A stretch of 20,350 nt of DNA from IMG/VR virus record IMGVR_UViG_3300044859_001695, positions 1 to 20,350 of that record. One strand, written 5' to 3'. The position numbers and the translations under genes are program-made. Shown in pieces: positions 7,250-15,569 of this stretch (within the stretch, counting starts at the first letter, position 1; the number at the start of each line of letters is the position of its first letter). Source of the stretch: a virus. Under the pieces are notes generated by a model, which saw only the letters and a program-made list of their open reading frames with translations, was not told where the DNA came from and made no database searches.

Positions 7250-9982
7250 TTAGAATCCCGCTAATCCGCTTTCACTAATAAAACTAAATGAGGAGTCACT
7301 TAGGCTAGCGCCCAACTCAGCTGCCTCAAAGGAACCAAGCAATGCTTGATCAGGAACATTAAAGGCATCCTGAATAGCTTTTGCCGCACTATCTATTCCT
7401 TTACCTATTACATTGCTTACCGCTCTTGTTGCTACCGAAACGCCTATTTGAGTTAACATAGCAGGTATTGCTGCTGCGGCTTGTAATCCACCTATCACAC
7501 CATTTAAACTAGCCACTGCACTTGATGCATTATTCACAACTGATTGTTGACCATATAATATGCCTGCAGTTCTTCCCAATGCCCCTGCTGTACTTCTAAT
7601 AGGAACATTTAATAAATTTGATGGTCTATTATTGTTAACATTTCTAGCTAAACTTAACGCTTTTTCTAATTGATCTCTATTACTTTGTAGTTGGTCGTCT
7701 GCCTTTTTTAATTGTGCTAAACTTTGTATAGGTGATCTTACAATATCTAGAACCTGTTCAAATTTTCCTCTACTAAACACATTTTCAATAGTTATAATTT
7801 TATAAATGCCACTGAAAGCATTATAGGTAAATATGCCGCCATAAGGGTCTCGATTAGGAATTGCAACTCCAAAGGTGTCATCATAGTCAACTGGACTGTT
7901 TATGTTTAGTTGAATGGTTAAGTTGCCCGTATCCATCCATAAACTACCACCGTTATTATTAATTCTTATGTCATTTTTTTGGAAAAAAAAGCTATTATAG
8001 AAAATATCATCTTGTTTTATAAAATCAGGATCACCTAATATTTTAAGTTTAACATTTATCATGTCCCCACGACTATCTAAGTTAATAGAATGTAAAACAC
8101 TGGCTGCTAACTCTTGTTGATTTAATGTTTTGCTACTGCCTGAAGTGCCCTGATATTGCGTTTGACCTGAATGCAAGTGAATGGTATATTGCTGAGTAGG
8201 ATCTATGGGATAACTATTCCTTTGACTAAATAAACTATCTATCTGTCTTCCTATATCTTCTGGCTCCAGTTCTGGCTCCAGTTCATGAGCAGTATTTTCT
8301 TGCTTTCTATTAACAGGTAAAGACAAATTATATAATAGATTAAAATCTACGCTTAAATCAATTACTTCAGTATTTTTACCTGTAAAGATATAATCATATT
8401 TTTTTACTTGCGCAGTAGGCAATCCATTTGCTACATAAGGATGACTAGCCCCATATATATTATATGGAAACACATAATAAATTGTTTTAGTGCCAAATGT
8501 TTTCCTAAATGTATCATATTGCTTCAATTCTACTCTAGGCACAATTTTATACCATTTAAGAGGGGTGTCTCTATTAATATCACCATATGGTGATATTTGA
8601 TCTGTAAAATAACTACTATTCCTTACAACAAATTCAATTAGTTTATCAATAATAGTACCAGCTGGTACAGTAATATACACACCATCAAATTTAATTGTTT
8701 GATTACCTTGCCCAGCTTGCGCAAGAATAATATTTTTTGCTTTTAAAAATTGGTCTGCTACTGCTTGGGTAATACTTGCATTTTTAGTAATTTCCTTTTT
8801 TCCAATTTCTGGGTCGAATCTAATCTCAATTTCATCTGTCACAAAAGGTATTTTGTCTTTAAGCATTTCTTGCTGAAACTGATTAAATGCAGCACAAAAC
8901 CCATTTACATTTACACCAGCTTTAACAAAATTCTCATATTCTTCAATTCTAGTATCTAATTGTCCACCTACTAAATCTATATCGTTAGGGCTTAAACTTT
9001 GTCTGTCTTGTCTTAATTTGCGAAGTGTAAGCTCTCTTTCTCTTGCATTTGAAATAGAAGTTGCTGTTTCTGTCGTCTTATTATTATTAAAAAATTCCTC
9101 TACAGTAGTAGCTGGTATATTGAAATTAGCTGGTGTTACATTATTAATTCTACTCAATGCTTTATGACTATAAGGCACAAAATCTATTGTATACATTGTT
9201 CCTTTATTAGTTACTTTAGTTTTAATACCAGTCATACAAATTGGAAAAAGCTTTTTTAACCCATCTAATCTTACTGGATTTTGTTCTGCTGCTGTTGATC
9301 CTTCAGTATTGCCATGCATACCAAAAAAATCTATTTGTATCATATATGGATTAAAAATATAATTAGTGCCTGGATTAACATTTAATACAGTTTGAATTAA
9401 TCGATTAATAAATGTAAATCCATTTGGTTCAATAATTTGCATTGACCCTTCTACTACATTTGTACCTCGACTTGCTTGTGTTGGACTAATTACTGTTCTT
9501 AATTTAACTTCTTCAAAAAAGAAATTCTCTTGCCAAAAAGGATGCCGTTGTGGCTGAACTATAGTGGTTCCAGTCTCTATGTCGGAAATTTGATTATTAA
9601 GACCAAGTCTTCCACCGCTGACTACTAAAACATTTTCAGGAACATAATTAAATGCATCATTTGAATTATTAGCATTTGACCCTATTAATCTGTTATAAGT
9701 TTGTACACTAAGCATATGCAAACTTATATTATAGGTATAACTTGCATATTGATTTAGTAGATTATCTTGTGGTTTAATTTCAGGATTAGGATTTATTTTT
9801 GTTTGATCTACAATTAAACTTGTATAAGGCCTTGGGTTAGCATCAGTTGCTTTTCCTGGTTCTTCGTTTATAAAAGTTGCTCTTCCAGAAATTACTGGTT
9901 CAGGCAGTGGAATAGTAAAAATCGGGTCTATTCTAGGAACCCCATCTAATCCTGTTACACTATATTTGTCTAAATCTGACAT
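7250..9982 (-). CDS. Large baseplate hub protein candidate (gp27 position)
   Basis: I do not recognise this 910-residue protein by name. It sits between gp53 and gp5, the place where contractile-tail operons usually encode the hub protein that carries the spike (T4 gp27). Residues about 715-750 read GGIFTYNAFSGIYKIITIEN, then SRGKFEQVLDIVR. This resembles the closing beta-barrel strands of gp27/gpD-type hub proteins, where a Y-x-V...F-x-x-G-x-F-x-x-x-L pattern is common. The N-terminal part (about 70-250) is beta-rich and includes YASYTYNISLHML and a hydrophobic NPYMIQIDFFGMHG. The tail end (about 790-890) is Ala/Gly/Ser-rich and likely helical. A perfect 12-base tandem duplication encodes LEPELEPE near residue 570. 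Its ATG directly follows the gp53 TAA. The hub role is inference from context and one weak motif. Confidence 0.62.
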   Translation of the reverse strand: MSDLDKYSVTGLDGVPRIDPIFTIPLPEPVISGRATFINEEPGKATDANPRPYTSLIVDQTKINPNPEIKPQDNLLNQYASYTYNISLHMLSVQTYNRLIGSNANNSNDAFNYVPENVLVVSGGRLGLNNQISDIETGTTIVQPQRHPFWQENFFFEEVKLRTVISPTQASRGTNVVEGSMQIIEPNGFTFINRLIQTVLNVNPGTNYIFNPYMIQIDFFGMHGNTEGSTAAEQNPVRLDGLKKLFPICMTGIKTKVTNKGTMYTIDFVPYSHKALSRINNVTPANFNIPATTVEEFFNNNKTTETATSISNARERELTLRKLRQDRQSLSPNDIDLVGGQLDTRIEEYENFVKAGVNVNGFCAAFNQFQQEMLKDKIPFVTDEIEIRFDPEIGKKEITKNASITQAVADQFLKAKNIILAQAGQGNQTIKFDGVYITVPAGTIIDKLIEFVVRNSSYFTDQISPYGDINRDTPLKWYKIVPRVELKQYDTFRKTFGTKTIYYVFPYNIYGASHPYVANGLPTAQVKKYDYIFTGKNTEVIDLSVDFNLLYNLSLPVNRKQENTAHELEPELEPEDIGRQIDSLFSQRNSYPIDPTQQYTIHLHSGQTQYQGTSGSSKTLNQQELAASVLHSINLDSRGDMINVKLKILGDPDFIKQDDIFYNSFFFQKNDIRINNNGGSLWMDTGNLTIQLNINSPVDYDDTFGVAIPNRDPYGGIFTYNAFSGIYKIITIENVFSRGKFEQVLDIVRSPIQSLAQLKKADDQLQSNRDQLEKALSLARNVNNNRPSNLLNVPIRSTAGALGRTAGILYGQQSVVNNASSAVASLNGVIGGLQAAAAIPAMLTQIGVSVATRAVSNVIGKGIDSAAKAIQDAFNVPDQALLGSFEAAELGASLSDSSFSFISESGLAGF
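8259..8282. repeat. Perfect 12-bp tandem duplication inside the hub candidate gene
   Basis: The 12-mer TCTGGCTCCAGT occurs twice in tandem, in frame, and encodes LEPE-LEPE on the minus strand. It looks like a replication-slippage product in an acidic, proline-containing linker. Confidence 0.85.
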
Positions 9983-10282
9983 TTAACCCAAAGCCTGTAC
10001 AATTGTAGTTTGTTTAGGAATATAAATTGTTGTGCCTGGTTTCATATCAAACACCGGGTCTTTTATTATGTTTGGATTTCTTAAAGCAAATACCCACCAT
10101 AAATTAGCATCACCATATAAATCAAATGCTAATAAATCGGGCCTATTTTCGTAATTGTTATTTATAGTTAAAGTAATGTCATCTACTTGGGGAGGAATAT
10201 TAGGTATAGATGCAATATCAAGATAATTGCCAAACATACTTGTACTAACATAAGGACTATATTTGCCATAAGTGACTGCCAT
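9983..10282 (-). CDS. gp53: Baseplate wedge subunit gp53
   Basis: This short wedge protein, in T4, bridges neighbouring wedges at the inner baseplate. The family signature is clear: NRPDLLAFDLYGDANLWWVF, then ALRNPNIIKDPVFDMKPGTT and IYIP (residues about 46-90), which includes the LysM-like C-terminal part. At 99 residues it is about half of T4 gp53 (196) and keeps mainly the conserved core. The ATG lies one base after the stop of the gp48-like gene, and the TAA directly abuts the ATG of the next gene. Such tight packing suggests translational coupling in the baseplate operon. Confidence 0.9.
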   Translation of the reverse strand: MAVTYGKYSPYVSTSMFGNYLDIASIPNIPPQVDDITLTINNNYENRPDLLAFDLYGDANLWWVFALRNPNIIKDPVFDMKPGTTIYIPKQTTIVQALG

Positions 10283-10283
10283 A

Positions 10284-11177
10284 TTAGATAAATCCTCCAG
10301 TCAATGCTCCAGTACCTTTTACTTGGCTTACAAATTGTCCTCTTGCAAAACTTTGTAAACTAAAGTTTTGTACAACATTAGTTCTGCTGTATACAGGCTG
10401 TAAATTAACATTTATTTGACTTGCTACTGGTAATCTAATTGTAGGAATACTGGTTAAATTTATTGCATTACCAGCTACAGACCCATTTTGTACACCAATT
10501 GGTACTTCTAAATAATCACTATCTGCAGGCATGGTATGTGTAAATTGAGTTACAACACAACTAACATTTGGAAAATATGCTGTACCATATCCGTTTAAAA
10601 ATACAAGTGGGGGAGGAGCCCCTGCCAATGGATCTCTACCATAAAACATTTTAGTCACACTGCGAAAAAAATGTATGACTGCTAACAAGTATTGTCCCTC
10701 GTCCCAATTCTGTACAGTAAAATCTGCATTGATATTAATAGATTGAACTTCACTACCCTCATAAAAATGACTTGCATAATTACTATGGGTTAAAAGTGTT
10801 GGGTTATATCTTGCAGTATGTGTTACTTGAATTTGCGGAGTATATGGAAAAATAACTCCCGAAGTAGCTTGCAATTTATTTAATAGTAAATTGCTAGGAT
10901 CGCTATAAAAATATTTTGCTAGGCTTGGCTGTAAGCTAATTCTAATTCGCCAATCGTTTTCTGCTTTAATAACACCGCCGAATTTTGATTGCCATCGTGC
11001 ATTATTTGGAGAAACTCCCCCCATATTAGCATTAGCAGATACTCCCCCTGGCAGTACTCCTCCCGGCAATCTACCACTAGTAATGTTTTGAGCAGTGGCT
11101 CCTCCATTATAGCCGGTCTGACTTGATCCATTACTTAATGAGGCATCACTGTTTGTTGCATTACTAATATTTGGCAT
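10284..11177 (-). CDS. Tail-tube/baseplate junction protein (gp48/gp54-like role)
   Basis: The 297-residue protein is first in the leftward baseplate operon. The N-terminal 55 residues are Asn/Ser/Gly-rich and probably disordered, with a tandem LPGGVLPGGV. The ordered part (about 60-250) has KAENDWRIRISLQPSLAKYF, YEGSEVQSININADFTVQNW, a helix GQYLLAVIHFFRSVTKMFYG, and YFPNVSCVVTQFTHTMPADS before DYLEVPIG. Beta strands around one long helix, with a membrane-free hydrophobic profile, are what tail-tube-fold proteins show. T4 gp48 and gp54 have this fold and start tube polymerisation on the hub. The assignment rests on this look plus the position before gp53 and gp5; I see no decisive motif. An AATAAATA octamer lies seven bases upstream of the ATG. 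Confidence 0.6.
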   Translation of the reverse strand: MPNISNATNSDASLSNGSSQTGYNGGATAQNITSGRLPGGVLPGGVSANANMGGVSPNNARWQSKFGGVIKAENDWRIRISLQPSLAKYFYSDPSNLLLNKLQATSGVIFPYTPQIQVTHTARYNPTLLTHSNYASHFYEGSEVQSININADFTVQNWDEGQYLLAVIHFFRSVTKMFYGRDPLAGAPPPLVFLNGYGTAYFPNVSCVVTQFTHTMPADSDYLEVPIGVQNGSVAGNAINLTSIPTIRLPVASQINVNLQPVYSRTNVVQNFSLQSFARGQFVSQVKGTGALTGGFI

Positions 11178-11184
11178 AATATAG

Positions 11185-11192
11185 TATTTATT
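11185..11192 (-). promoter_or_regulatory. Late-promoter-like octamer of the baseplate operon
   Basis: The minus strand reads AATAAATA, one mismatch from the T4 late consensus. It ends seven bases before the first ATG of the leftward operon, the same spacing as the exact octamer before gp25. It would be the main late promoter for the baseplate genes, giving an mRNA with nearly no leader. Position is the main support. Confidence 0.45.
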
Positions 11193-11217
11193 ACTTCATA
11201 ATAGTAGTTGTTTATTG

Positions 11218-11246
11218 TTGACATTATGATTTTTCTATGTTATAAG
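11218..11246 (+). promoter_or_regulatory. Sigma70-type promoter upstream of gp55
   Basis: TTGACA at 11218-11223 is an exact -35 box. After a 17-base spacer comes TATAAG at 11241-11246, five of six matches to the -10 consensus. Transcription would start near 11253, leaving a leader of about 65 bases before gp55. This is the strongest host-type promoter seen in the window. It fits the need to make the late sigma factor with unmodified host polymerase. A late-like AATAAATA lies further downstream at 11281-11288 on the same strand. Confidence 0.75.
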
Positions 11247-11280
11247 TAGTTGTAATATAAAAATTTTATTAGTATTAAAA

Positions 11281-11288
11281 AATAAATA
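11281..11288 (+). promoter_or_regulatory. Late-promoter-like octamer before gp55
   Basis: AATAAATA on the plus strand lies 31 bases before the gp55 ATG and downstream of the sigma70-type promoter. If used, gp55 would reinforce its own expression late. It sits within an A/T-only run, so chance is a real alternative. Confidence 0.3.
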
Positions 11289-11319
11289 TTTTTTAGTACC
11301 TTCACAATCAAGGATACAG

Positions 11320-12168
11320 ATGAAAGTAAATTATCTAAATAATAAAGACATTTTAAAAGAGATACATAAAAGCAAATCAACATATTGTAGTTTTATACGA
11401 CCTGAATATAGTGATTATGATATGATTCTAGATTCAGTAAAAAAGATAAACAAGAAAAACATAGCTCAAGCAAGAAAAAACAGAGCAGACAGACTAAGCA
11501 GACTAGCATTTGAAGCAGCTCAAGAAAAGTCTACAGAAAAATTAAAACTAGAACAATTTGAAATCAAACACACAAAAGTACCCATTACTGATATAGTTTT
11601 TAGAATAATGACTTGGGAACACATACCAGTAGATGAATCTAAATCTAAAAAGTCATTTAATGACGACAATGAAGAAATTGTTACAGAGTATGATGATTCA
11701 GTACCCAGTGTAACCAAATATGTAAAGGTAAATTTCCCACCATTTTTTCATTATACAGTGGATGAGAATAGTGAACCATGTTTAGTTGGTAAAAGCCATT
11801 GGGTCGGTGATGTTCATAGTGGACATTTTAGTAAAGAGCATGGAAAAATGACAAATAAACTTGCCATTATGTTCATGAAACTATGCGAACGATATGCTAC
11901 TCGCAGCAATTGGAGAGGATATACATATAATGACGAAATGAAAAGTCAGGCTTTATTGCAATTAAGTCAAATCGGTTTACAGTTTGACGAGTCCAAAAGC
12001 TCTAATCCTTTTGCTTATTATACTGCAGCTATTACCAATTCATTTACAAGAGTATTGAATATTGAAAAGCGTAATCAGAATTTGCGTGATGACATTCTAG
12101 AACTTAATAATTTAAATCCTAGTTATACACGGCAAAATTCAAATACTGGATCATATTACGAAGAATGA
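11320..12168 (+). CDS. gp55: Late transcription sigma factor gp55
   Basis: gp55 is the small phage sigma factor that binds host RNA polymerase and recognises the late octamer TATAAATA, with stimulation by the sliding clamp. The conserved core lies in residues about 176-262: MTNKLAIMFMKLCERYATRS, NWRGYTYNDEMKSQALLQLS, then GLQFDESKSSNPFAYYTAAI and TNSFTRVLNIEKRNQNLRDD. This is the sigma region-2-like part, which binds the polymerase beta' coiled coil and opens the -10 element. The protein has 282 residues against 185 in T4; the extra length is a Lys/Arg/Glu-rich N-terminal region whose KSHWVGDVHSG box leads into the core. AGGA at 11311-11314 is well spaced before the ATG. It is the first gene of the plus-strand operon and is divergent from the baseplate genes it would activate. 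Confidence 0.93.
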   Translation: MKVNYLNNKDILKEIHKSKSTYCSFIRPEYSDYDMILDSVKKINKKNIAQARKNRADRLSRLAFEAAQEKSTEKLKLEQFEIKHTKVPITDIVFRIMTWEHIPVDESKSKKSFNDDNEEIVTEYDDSVPSVTKYVKVNFPPFFHYTVDENSEPCLVGKSHWVGDVHSGHFSKEHGKMTNKLAIMFMKLCERYATRSNWRGYTYNDEMKSQALLQLSQIGLQFDESKSSNPFAYYTAAITNSFTRVLNIEKRNQNLRDDILELNNLNPSYTRQNSNTGSYYEE

Positions 12169-12193
12169 TTTTAAAAAAATATTTGAATTTGTA

Positions 12194-12222
12194 TAGACTT
12201 TTGTTGTATAAATTGTTATAAT
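12194..12222 (+). promoter_or_regulatory. Sigma70-like promoter immediately upstream of gp47
   Basis: TATAAT at 12217-12222 is an exact -10 box. Seventeen bases upstream is TAGACT (12194-12199), four of six matches to TTGACA. A start seven bases after the -10 box would fall on the A of the gp47 ATG, so this transcript would be leaderless. An alternative is TTGAAT (12183-12188) with TATAAA (12207-12212), an 18-base spacer. No Shine-Dalgarno site is visible before gp47. Confidence 0.5.
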
Positions 12223-12228
12223 TCCCAC

Positions 12229-13245
12229 ATGGCAAATCTATTTAAACGAGCATTGGTTCTAACTGATGTGCATTTTGGTTTAAAAAGCAATAGTGTGGTT
12301 CATAATGAAGACTGTAAAGACTTTATTAATTGGGCCATATCTATTGCTAAACAGTATAATTGTGAAACATGTTTATGTCTTGGTGATTGGCACAATAATC
12401 GTGCCAGCATCAATATACTAACATTAAATTATAGTTTAAATGCGTTAGAAGCACTAAACGATAACTTTTCACAAGTATTCTTTATTCCTGGCAATCATGA
12501 TCTTTATTATCGTGATAAACGAGACATTCAAAGTGTACAATGGGCTCGACATTTACCAAATTTGCAATTATGTAACGATTGGTTTACAGAAGGCGATGTT
12601 GTAATTGCCCCATGGTTAATTGGAGATGATCATAAAAAAATTCCCAAACTGAAGGGCAAATATATGTTTGGACACTTTGAACTACCACATTTTTATATGA
12701 ATGCTATGGTACAAATGCCAGACCACGGTGAACTAAAAAGAGAACATTTTAATAATATTAATCATGTATTCACCGGACATTTTCATAAAAGACAAGAGCA
12801 TAAGAATATCACTTATATTGGTAACTGTTTTCCACACAACTATGCTGATGCTGGTGATGATGCTCGTGGTGTAATGATTTTGGAATGGGATAAATCCCCC
12901 GAATATCACGCCTGGCCTGATCAACCCACTTATAGAGTTTATAATTTAAGTTCTATTTTAGAAAATTCAGATCAATTACTTAAACCCAAAATGCATGTCA
13001 GAGTGAATTTGGATATTAATATTAGTTATGAAGAAGCGAATTTTATTAAAGAAACATTTATAGATTCGCATAAATTAAGAGAAATAACACTTATGCCTAA
13101 TAAAAATCCAGATTTAGAAAAATATGAAATACAAGGCAATGTAGAATTTGAAAGTGTAGATCAAATTGTAACCAATCAATTAACTGCAATTAGTAGTGAA
13201 CATTACGATAGTAAATTATTGTTAGACATTTATAGGAATCTATAA
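12229..13245 (+). CDS. gp47: Recombination endonuclease subunit gp47 (Mre11/SbcD-like)
   Basis: This is the nuclease subunit of the gp46/gp47 complex, which resects double-strand ends to start recombination-dependent replication. All metallophosphoesterase motifs are present: Asp13-x-His15 in LTDVHFG, GDWHNN at 52-57, GNHD at 88-91, GHFELPH at 148-154 and GHFHKR at 183-188. These residues bind the two metal ions. The 338 residues match T4 gp47 (339). The C-terminal third would form the capping and gp46-binding region. The stop is one base before the gp46 ATG, as expected for two subunits made in equal amounts. No Shine-Dalgarno site is seen, and a promoter-like TATAAT lies seven bases upstream. 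Confidence 0.95.
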   Translation: MANLFKRALVLTDVHFGLKSNSVVHNEDCKDFINWAISIAKQYNCETCLCLGDWHNNRASINILTLNYSLNALEALNDNFSQVFFIPGNHDLYYRDKRDIQSVQWARHLPNLQLCNDWFTEGDVVIAPWLIGDDHKKIPKLKGKYMFGHFELPHFYMNAMVQMPDHGELKREHFNNINHVFTGHFHKRQEHKNITYIGNCFPHNYADAGDDARGVMILEWDKSPEYHAWPDQPTYRVYNLSSILENSDQLLKPKMHVRVNLDINISYEEANFIKETFIDSHKLREITLMPNKNPDLEKYEIQGNVEFESVDQIVTNQLTAISSEHYDSKLLLDIYRNL

Positions 13246-13246
13246 A

Positions 13247-15019
13247 ATGCTAAAAATTAAAAATCTTAGCATTAAGAATTTTATGAGTATAGGCAATGCC
13301 ACTCAAGGTGTTGACTTTGACCGTGAGTCTCTTACTTTAGTATTAGGAGAAAATCTAGATCTAGGTGGCGATGATTCTGGCAGCAGAAACGGTACAGGCA
13401 AAACAACTATTGTAAATGCACTAAGTTATGCCTTCTTTGGTGAAGCATTGACCAGTATTAAAAAAGACAACTTGATTAATAAAACTAATGGCAAAAACAT
13501 GTTAGTTTGTGTTGAGTTTGAAGTTCAAGGCCAATCTTATAAAATAGAACGAGGACGCAAGCCCAATATTCTTAAATTTTATATTAATAATCAAGAGCAA
13601 GATAGTAAAGACGATAACAGTCAGGGTGATAGTAGAGAAACCCAACATGATATTGAAAAATTGTTAGGGTTATCACATGATATGTTCAAACATATTATTG
13701 CGTTAAACACTTACACTGAGCCATTTTTATCATTAAAATCACAAGATCAAAGAATTATTATTGAACAATTATTGGGAATTACATTACTAAGTGAAAAGTC
13801 AGAAAGCCTAAAAGAACAAAATCGCATTACTAAAGAAGCTATTACTACAGAAGAATATAAAATTAAAAGTATTATAGATAGTAATGAACGCATTAAAGAA
13901 CAAATAAAAAGTTTAGAAAAACGACAAACTCTTTGGTTAAAAAAACACGCTGAGGAAATTGAAACTTTAACTTTGGCTTATAACAATTTAGCTAAATTGG
14001 ACATTGAAAAAGAACTAGAAGCACATAAAGCTAAACAAAAGTATAAGGATAAACTTAAAAATATTGAAGACAATCAATCTGCCATTAAAACTTTAACCAA
14101 AGAGCTGGATAGGGAAAAATTAAACTTCAAGACTTTAACTACTGATATCATCAGTTTAGAAAATCATAAATGCCCAAGCTGTGAGCAAAAGTTTCATAGT
14201 AAAAAACAAGAAACAGCATTAGTTAGTAAACAACAACAATTGACAAATTCCAAAAGTATAATTGTTGAGCTTGAGGCAAATCTAGTAGATTTAGAGCTAG
14301 CTAGACAAAAATTAGGTATGGCTGGAAAAGAACCTACAACATTTTACGAATCCGAATCTGATGCAGTTACTCATAGAAGCAGTATGTCTAATTTGTTAGA
14401 TCAAATTAAAGCAAAAGAGCAAGAACAAGATCCCTATGAAGAACAGATTAAGGAAATGCGTGAAACTGCATTGATTGAAATTAGGTACGATACTATTAAT
14501 GAGTTAACTACAATTAAAGAGCATCAGGAGTTTTTATTAAAACTATTAACAAACAAAGATAGTTTTATTCGTAAAAAGATTATTGACCAGAACTTAAACT
14601 ATCTAAATGCTAGATTGCAGAACTATTTGGATAGGATTGGTTTACCACATGTAGTAAAGTTCCAAAATGACCTTACTGTAAATATTGAAGAATTGGGCAG
14701 AGAGTTAGATTTTGGAAATTTAAGCAGGGGAGAGCGTAATAGGCTAGTATTAAGTTTAAGTTTTGCGTTCAGAGATGTTTGGGAAAGTTTATATACACCG
14801 ATCAATTTATTGTTCATTGATGAAATGATCGATAGTGGTATGGATAGTGCAGGTGTAGAGAACAGTTTAGCAATTTTAAAGAAAATGAGTAGGGAAATGC
14901 AAAAAAGCATATGGTTAGTAAGTCATAAAGACGAACTAGCAGGGCGGGTGGGCAATATTCTTACTGTTATTAAGGAAAATGGCTTTACTAGGTATAGTTC
15001 AGACATAGAAATAAGATAA
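13247..15019 (+). CDS. gp46: Recombination endonuclease subunit gp46 (Rad50/SbcC-like ATPase)
   Basis: This is the SMC-type ATPase partner of gp47; ATP binding and hydrolysis control DNA end binding and resection. The Walker A region is GSRNGTGKTT at about 45-54. The zinc hook is CPSC at 309-312, midway between long Glu/Lys/Leu-rich coiled coils (about 180-300 and 320-460). The ABC signature is LSRGER at 492-497. Walker B is LLFIDE with Asp525-Glu526, followed by SHKDE, the switch histidine. The length of 590 is close to T4 gp46 (560). The start is directly coupled to gp47. All motifs look intact. Confidence 0.95.
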   Translation: MLKIKNLSIKNFMSIGNATQGVDFDRESLTLVLGENLDLGGDDSGSRNGTGKTTIVNALSYAFFGEALTSIKKDNLINKTNGKNMLVCVEFEVQGQSYKIERGRKPNILKFYINNQEQDSKDDNSQGDSRETQHDIEKLLGLSHDMFKHIIALNTYTEPFLSLKSQDQRIIIEQLLGITLLSEKSESLKEQNRITKEAITTEEYKIKSIIDSNERIKEQIKSLEKRQTLWLKKHAEEIETLTLAYNNLAKLDIEKELEAHKAKQKYKDKLKNIEDNQSAIKTLTKELDREKLNFKTLTTDIISLENHKCPSCEQKFHSKKQETALVSKQQQLTNSKSIIVELEANLVDLELARQKLGMAGKEPTTFYESESDAVTHRSSMSNLLDQIKAKEQEQDPYEEQIKEMRETALIEIRYDTINELTTIKEHQEFLLKLLTNKDSFIRKKIIDQNLNYLNARLQNYLDRIGLPHVVKFQNDLTVNIEELGRELDFGNLSRGERNRLVLSLSFAFRDVWESLYTPINLLFIDEMIDSGMDSAGVENSLAILKKMSREMQKSIWLVSHKDELAGRVGNILTVIKENGFTRYSSDIEIR

Positions 15020-15022
15020 TTT

Positions 15023-15038
15023 TAATAAAGTTTTATTA
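15023..15038. repeat. Short inverted repeat between gp46 and the nuclease gene
   Basis: TAATAAA, two bases, then TTTATTA form a perfect inverted repeat just after the gp46 stop. It is all A/T, so the hairpin would be weak and no T tract follows. It might be a protein-binding site or chance. Confidence 0.3.
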
Positions 15039-15053
15039 GACATAAATTAACAT

Positions 15054-15566
15054 ATGACAAGTCCACAAAAAGCCAAGGGCGGCAGTTTCGAGCGAGAGAT
15101 AGCACAAATGTTATCTACTACATTTGGTGAATCTTTTATTCGAGCGCCCAGCAGTGGGGCATATGTGGGCGGGTCAAACAAGGTACGAAAAGAAATATTA
15201 CATCAAGGTCAAATCAGGGCATTTAAGGGTGACATAGTTCCAGGGGAAAGTTTCAGCAAAATGAATGCAGAATGCAAAAGTTATGCAGATTTTCCCTTTC
15301 ACCAACTATTTACAGGCACAGTTAAGGTTTTAGACACATGGATCGATCAATGTATGGAAGTAGCTGATCAAGGTGATTTCAACATTTTATTCATGAAGTT
15401 TAATCGTAAAGGCACATATACAGCAATTCAAATCAGACACCAAGTCAATTTAAATTTAGGCTCACATATAATATACAATAGTAAAAATCATGGCACTTGG
15501 GCATTTTTAGATCTTAATTTTTTCATTAATAATAATCAAGAACAATTTAGGCTTCTTTGTAAGTAA
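15054..15566 (+). CDS. PD-(D/E)XK nuclease, Holliday-junction-resolvase-like
   Basis: The 170-residue protein fits the PD-(D/E)XK nuclease fold. It has an N-terminal acidic helix KGGSFEREIAQML (Glu13), then FKGDI with Asp60 and NAECKSY with Glu73-Cys-Lys75. D...E-x-K with a 12-residue gap is the metal-binding catalytic pattern. An N-terminal GSxFERE helix followed by GDI and ECK is seen in archaeal Hjc and RecU-type resolvases and related phage enzymes. It lies 34 bases after gp46. A likely role is cutting recombination or replication junctions before packaging, the job T4 gives to endonuclease VII (gp49), which is not seen here. Another PD-(D/E)XK endonuclease role remains possible. No clear Shine-Dalgarno site is seen. 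Confidence 0.72.
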   Translation: MTSPQKAKGGSFEREIAQMLSTTFGESFIRAPSSGAYVGGSNKVRKEILHQGQIRAFKGDIVPGESFSKMNAECKSYADFPFHQLFTGTVKVLDTWIDQCMEVADQGDFNILFMKFNRKGTYTAIQIRHQVNLNLGSHIIYNSKNHGTWAFLDLNFFINNNQEQFRLLCK

Positions 15567-15569
15567 ATA

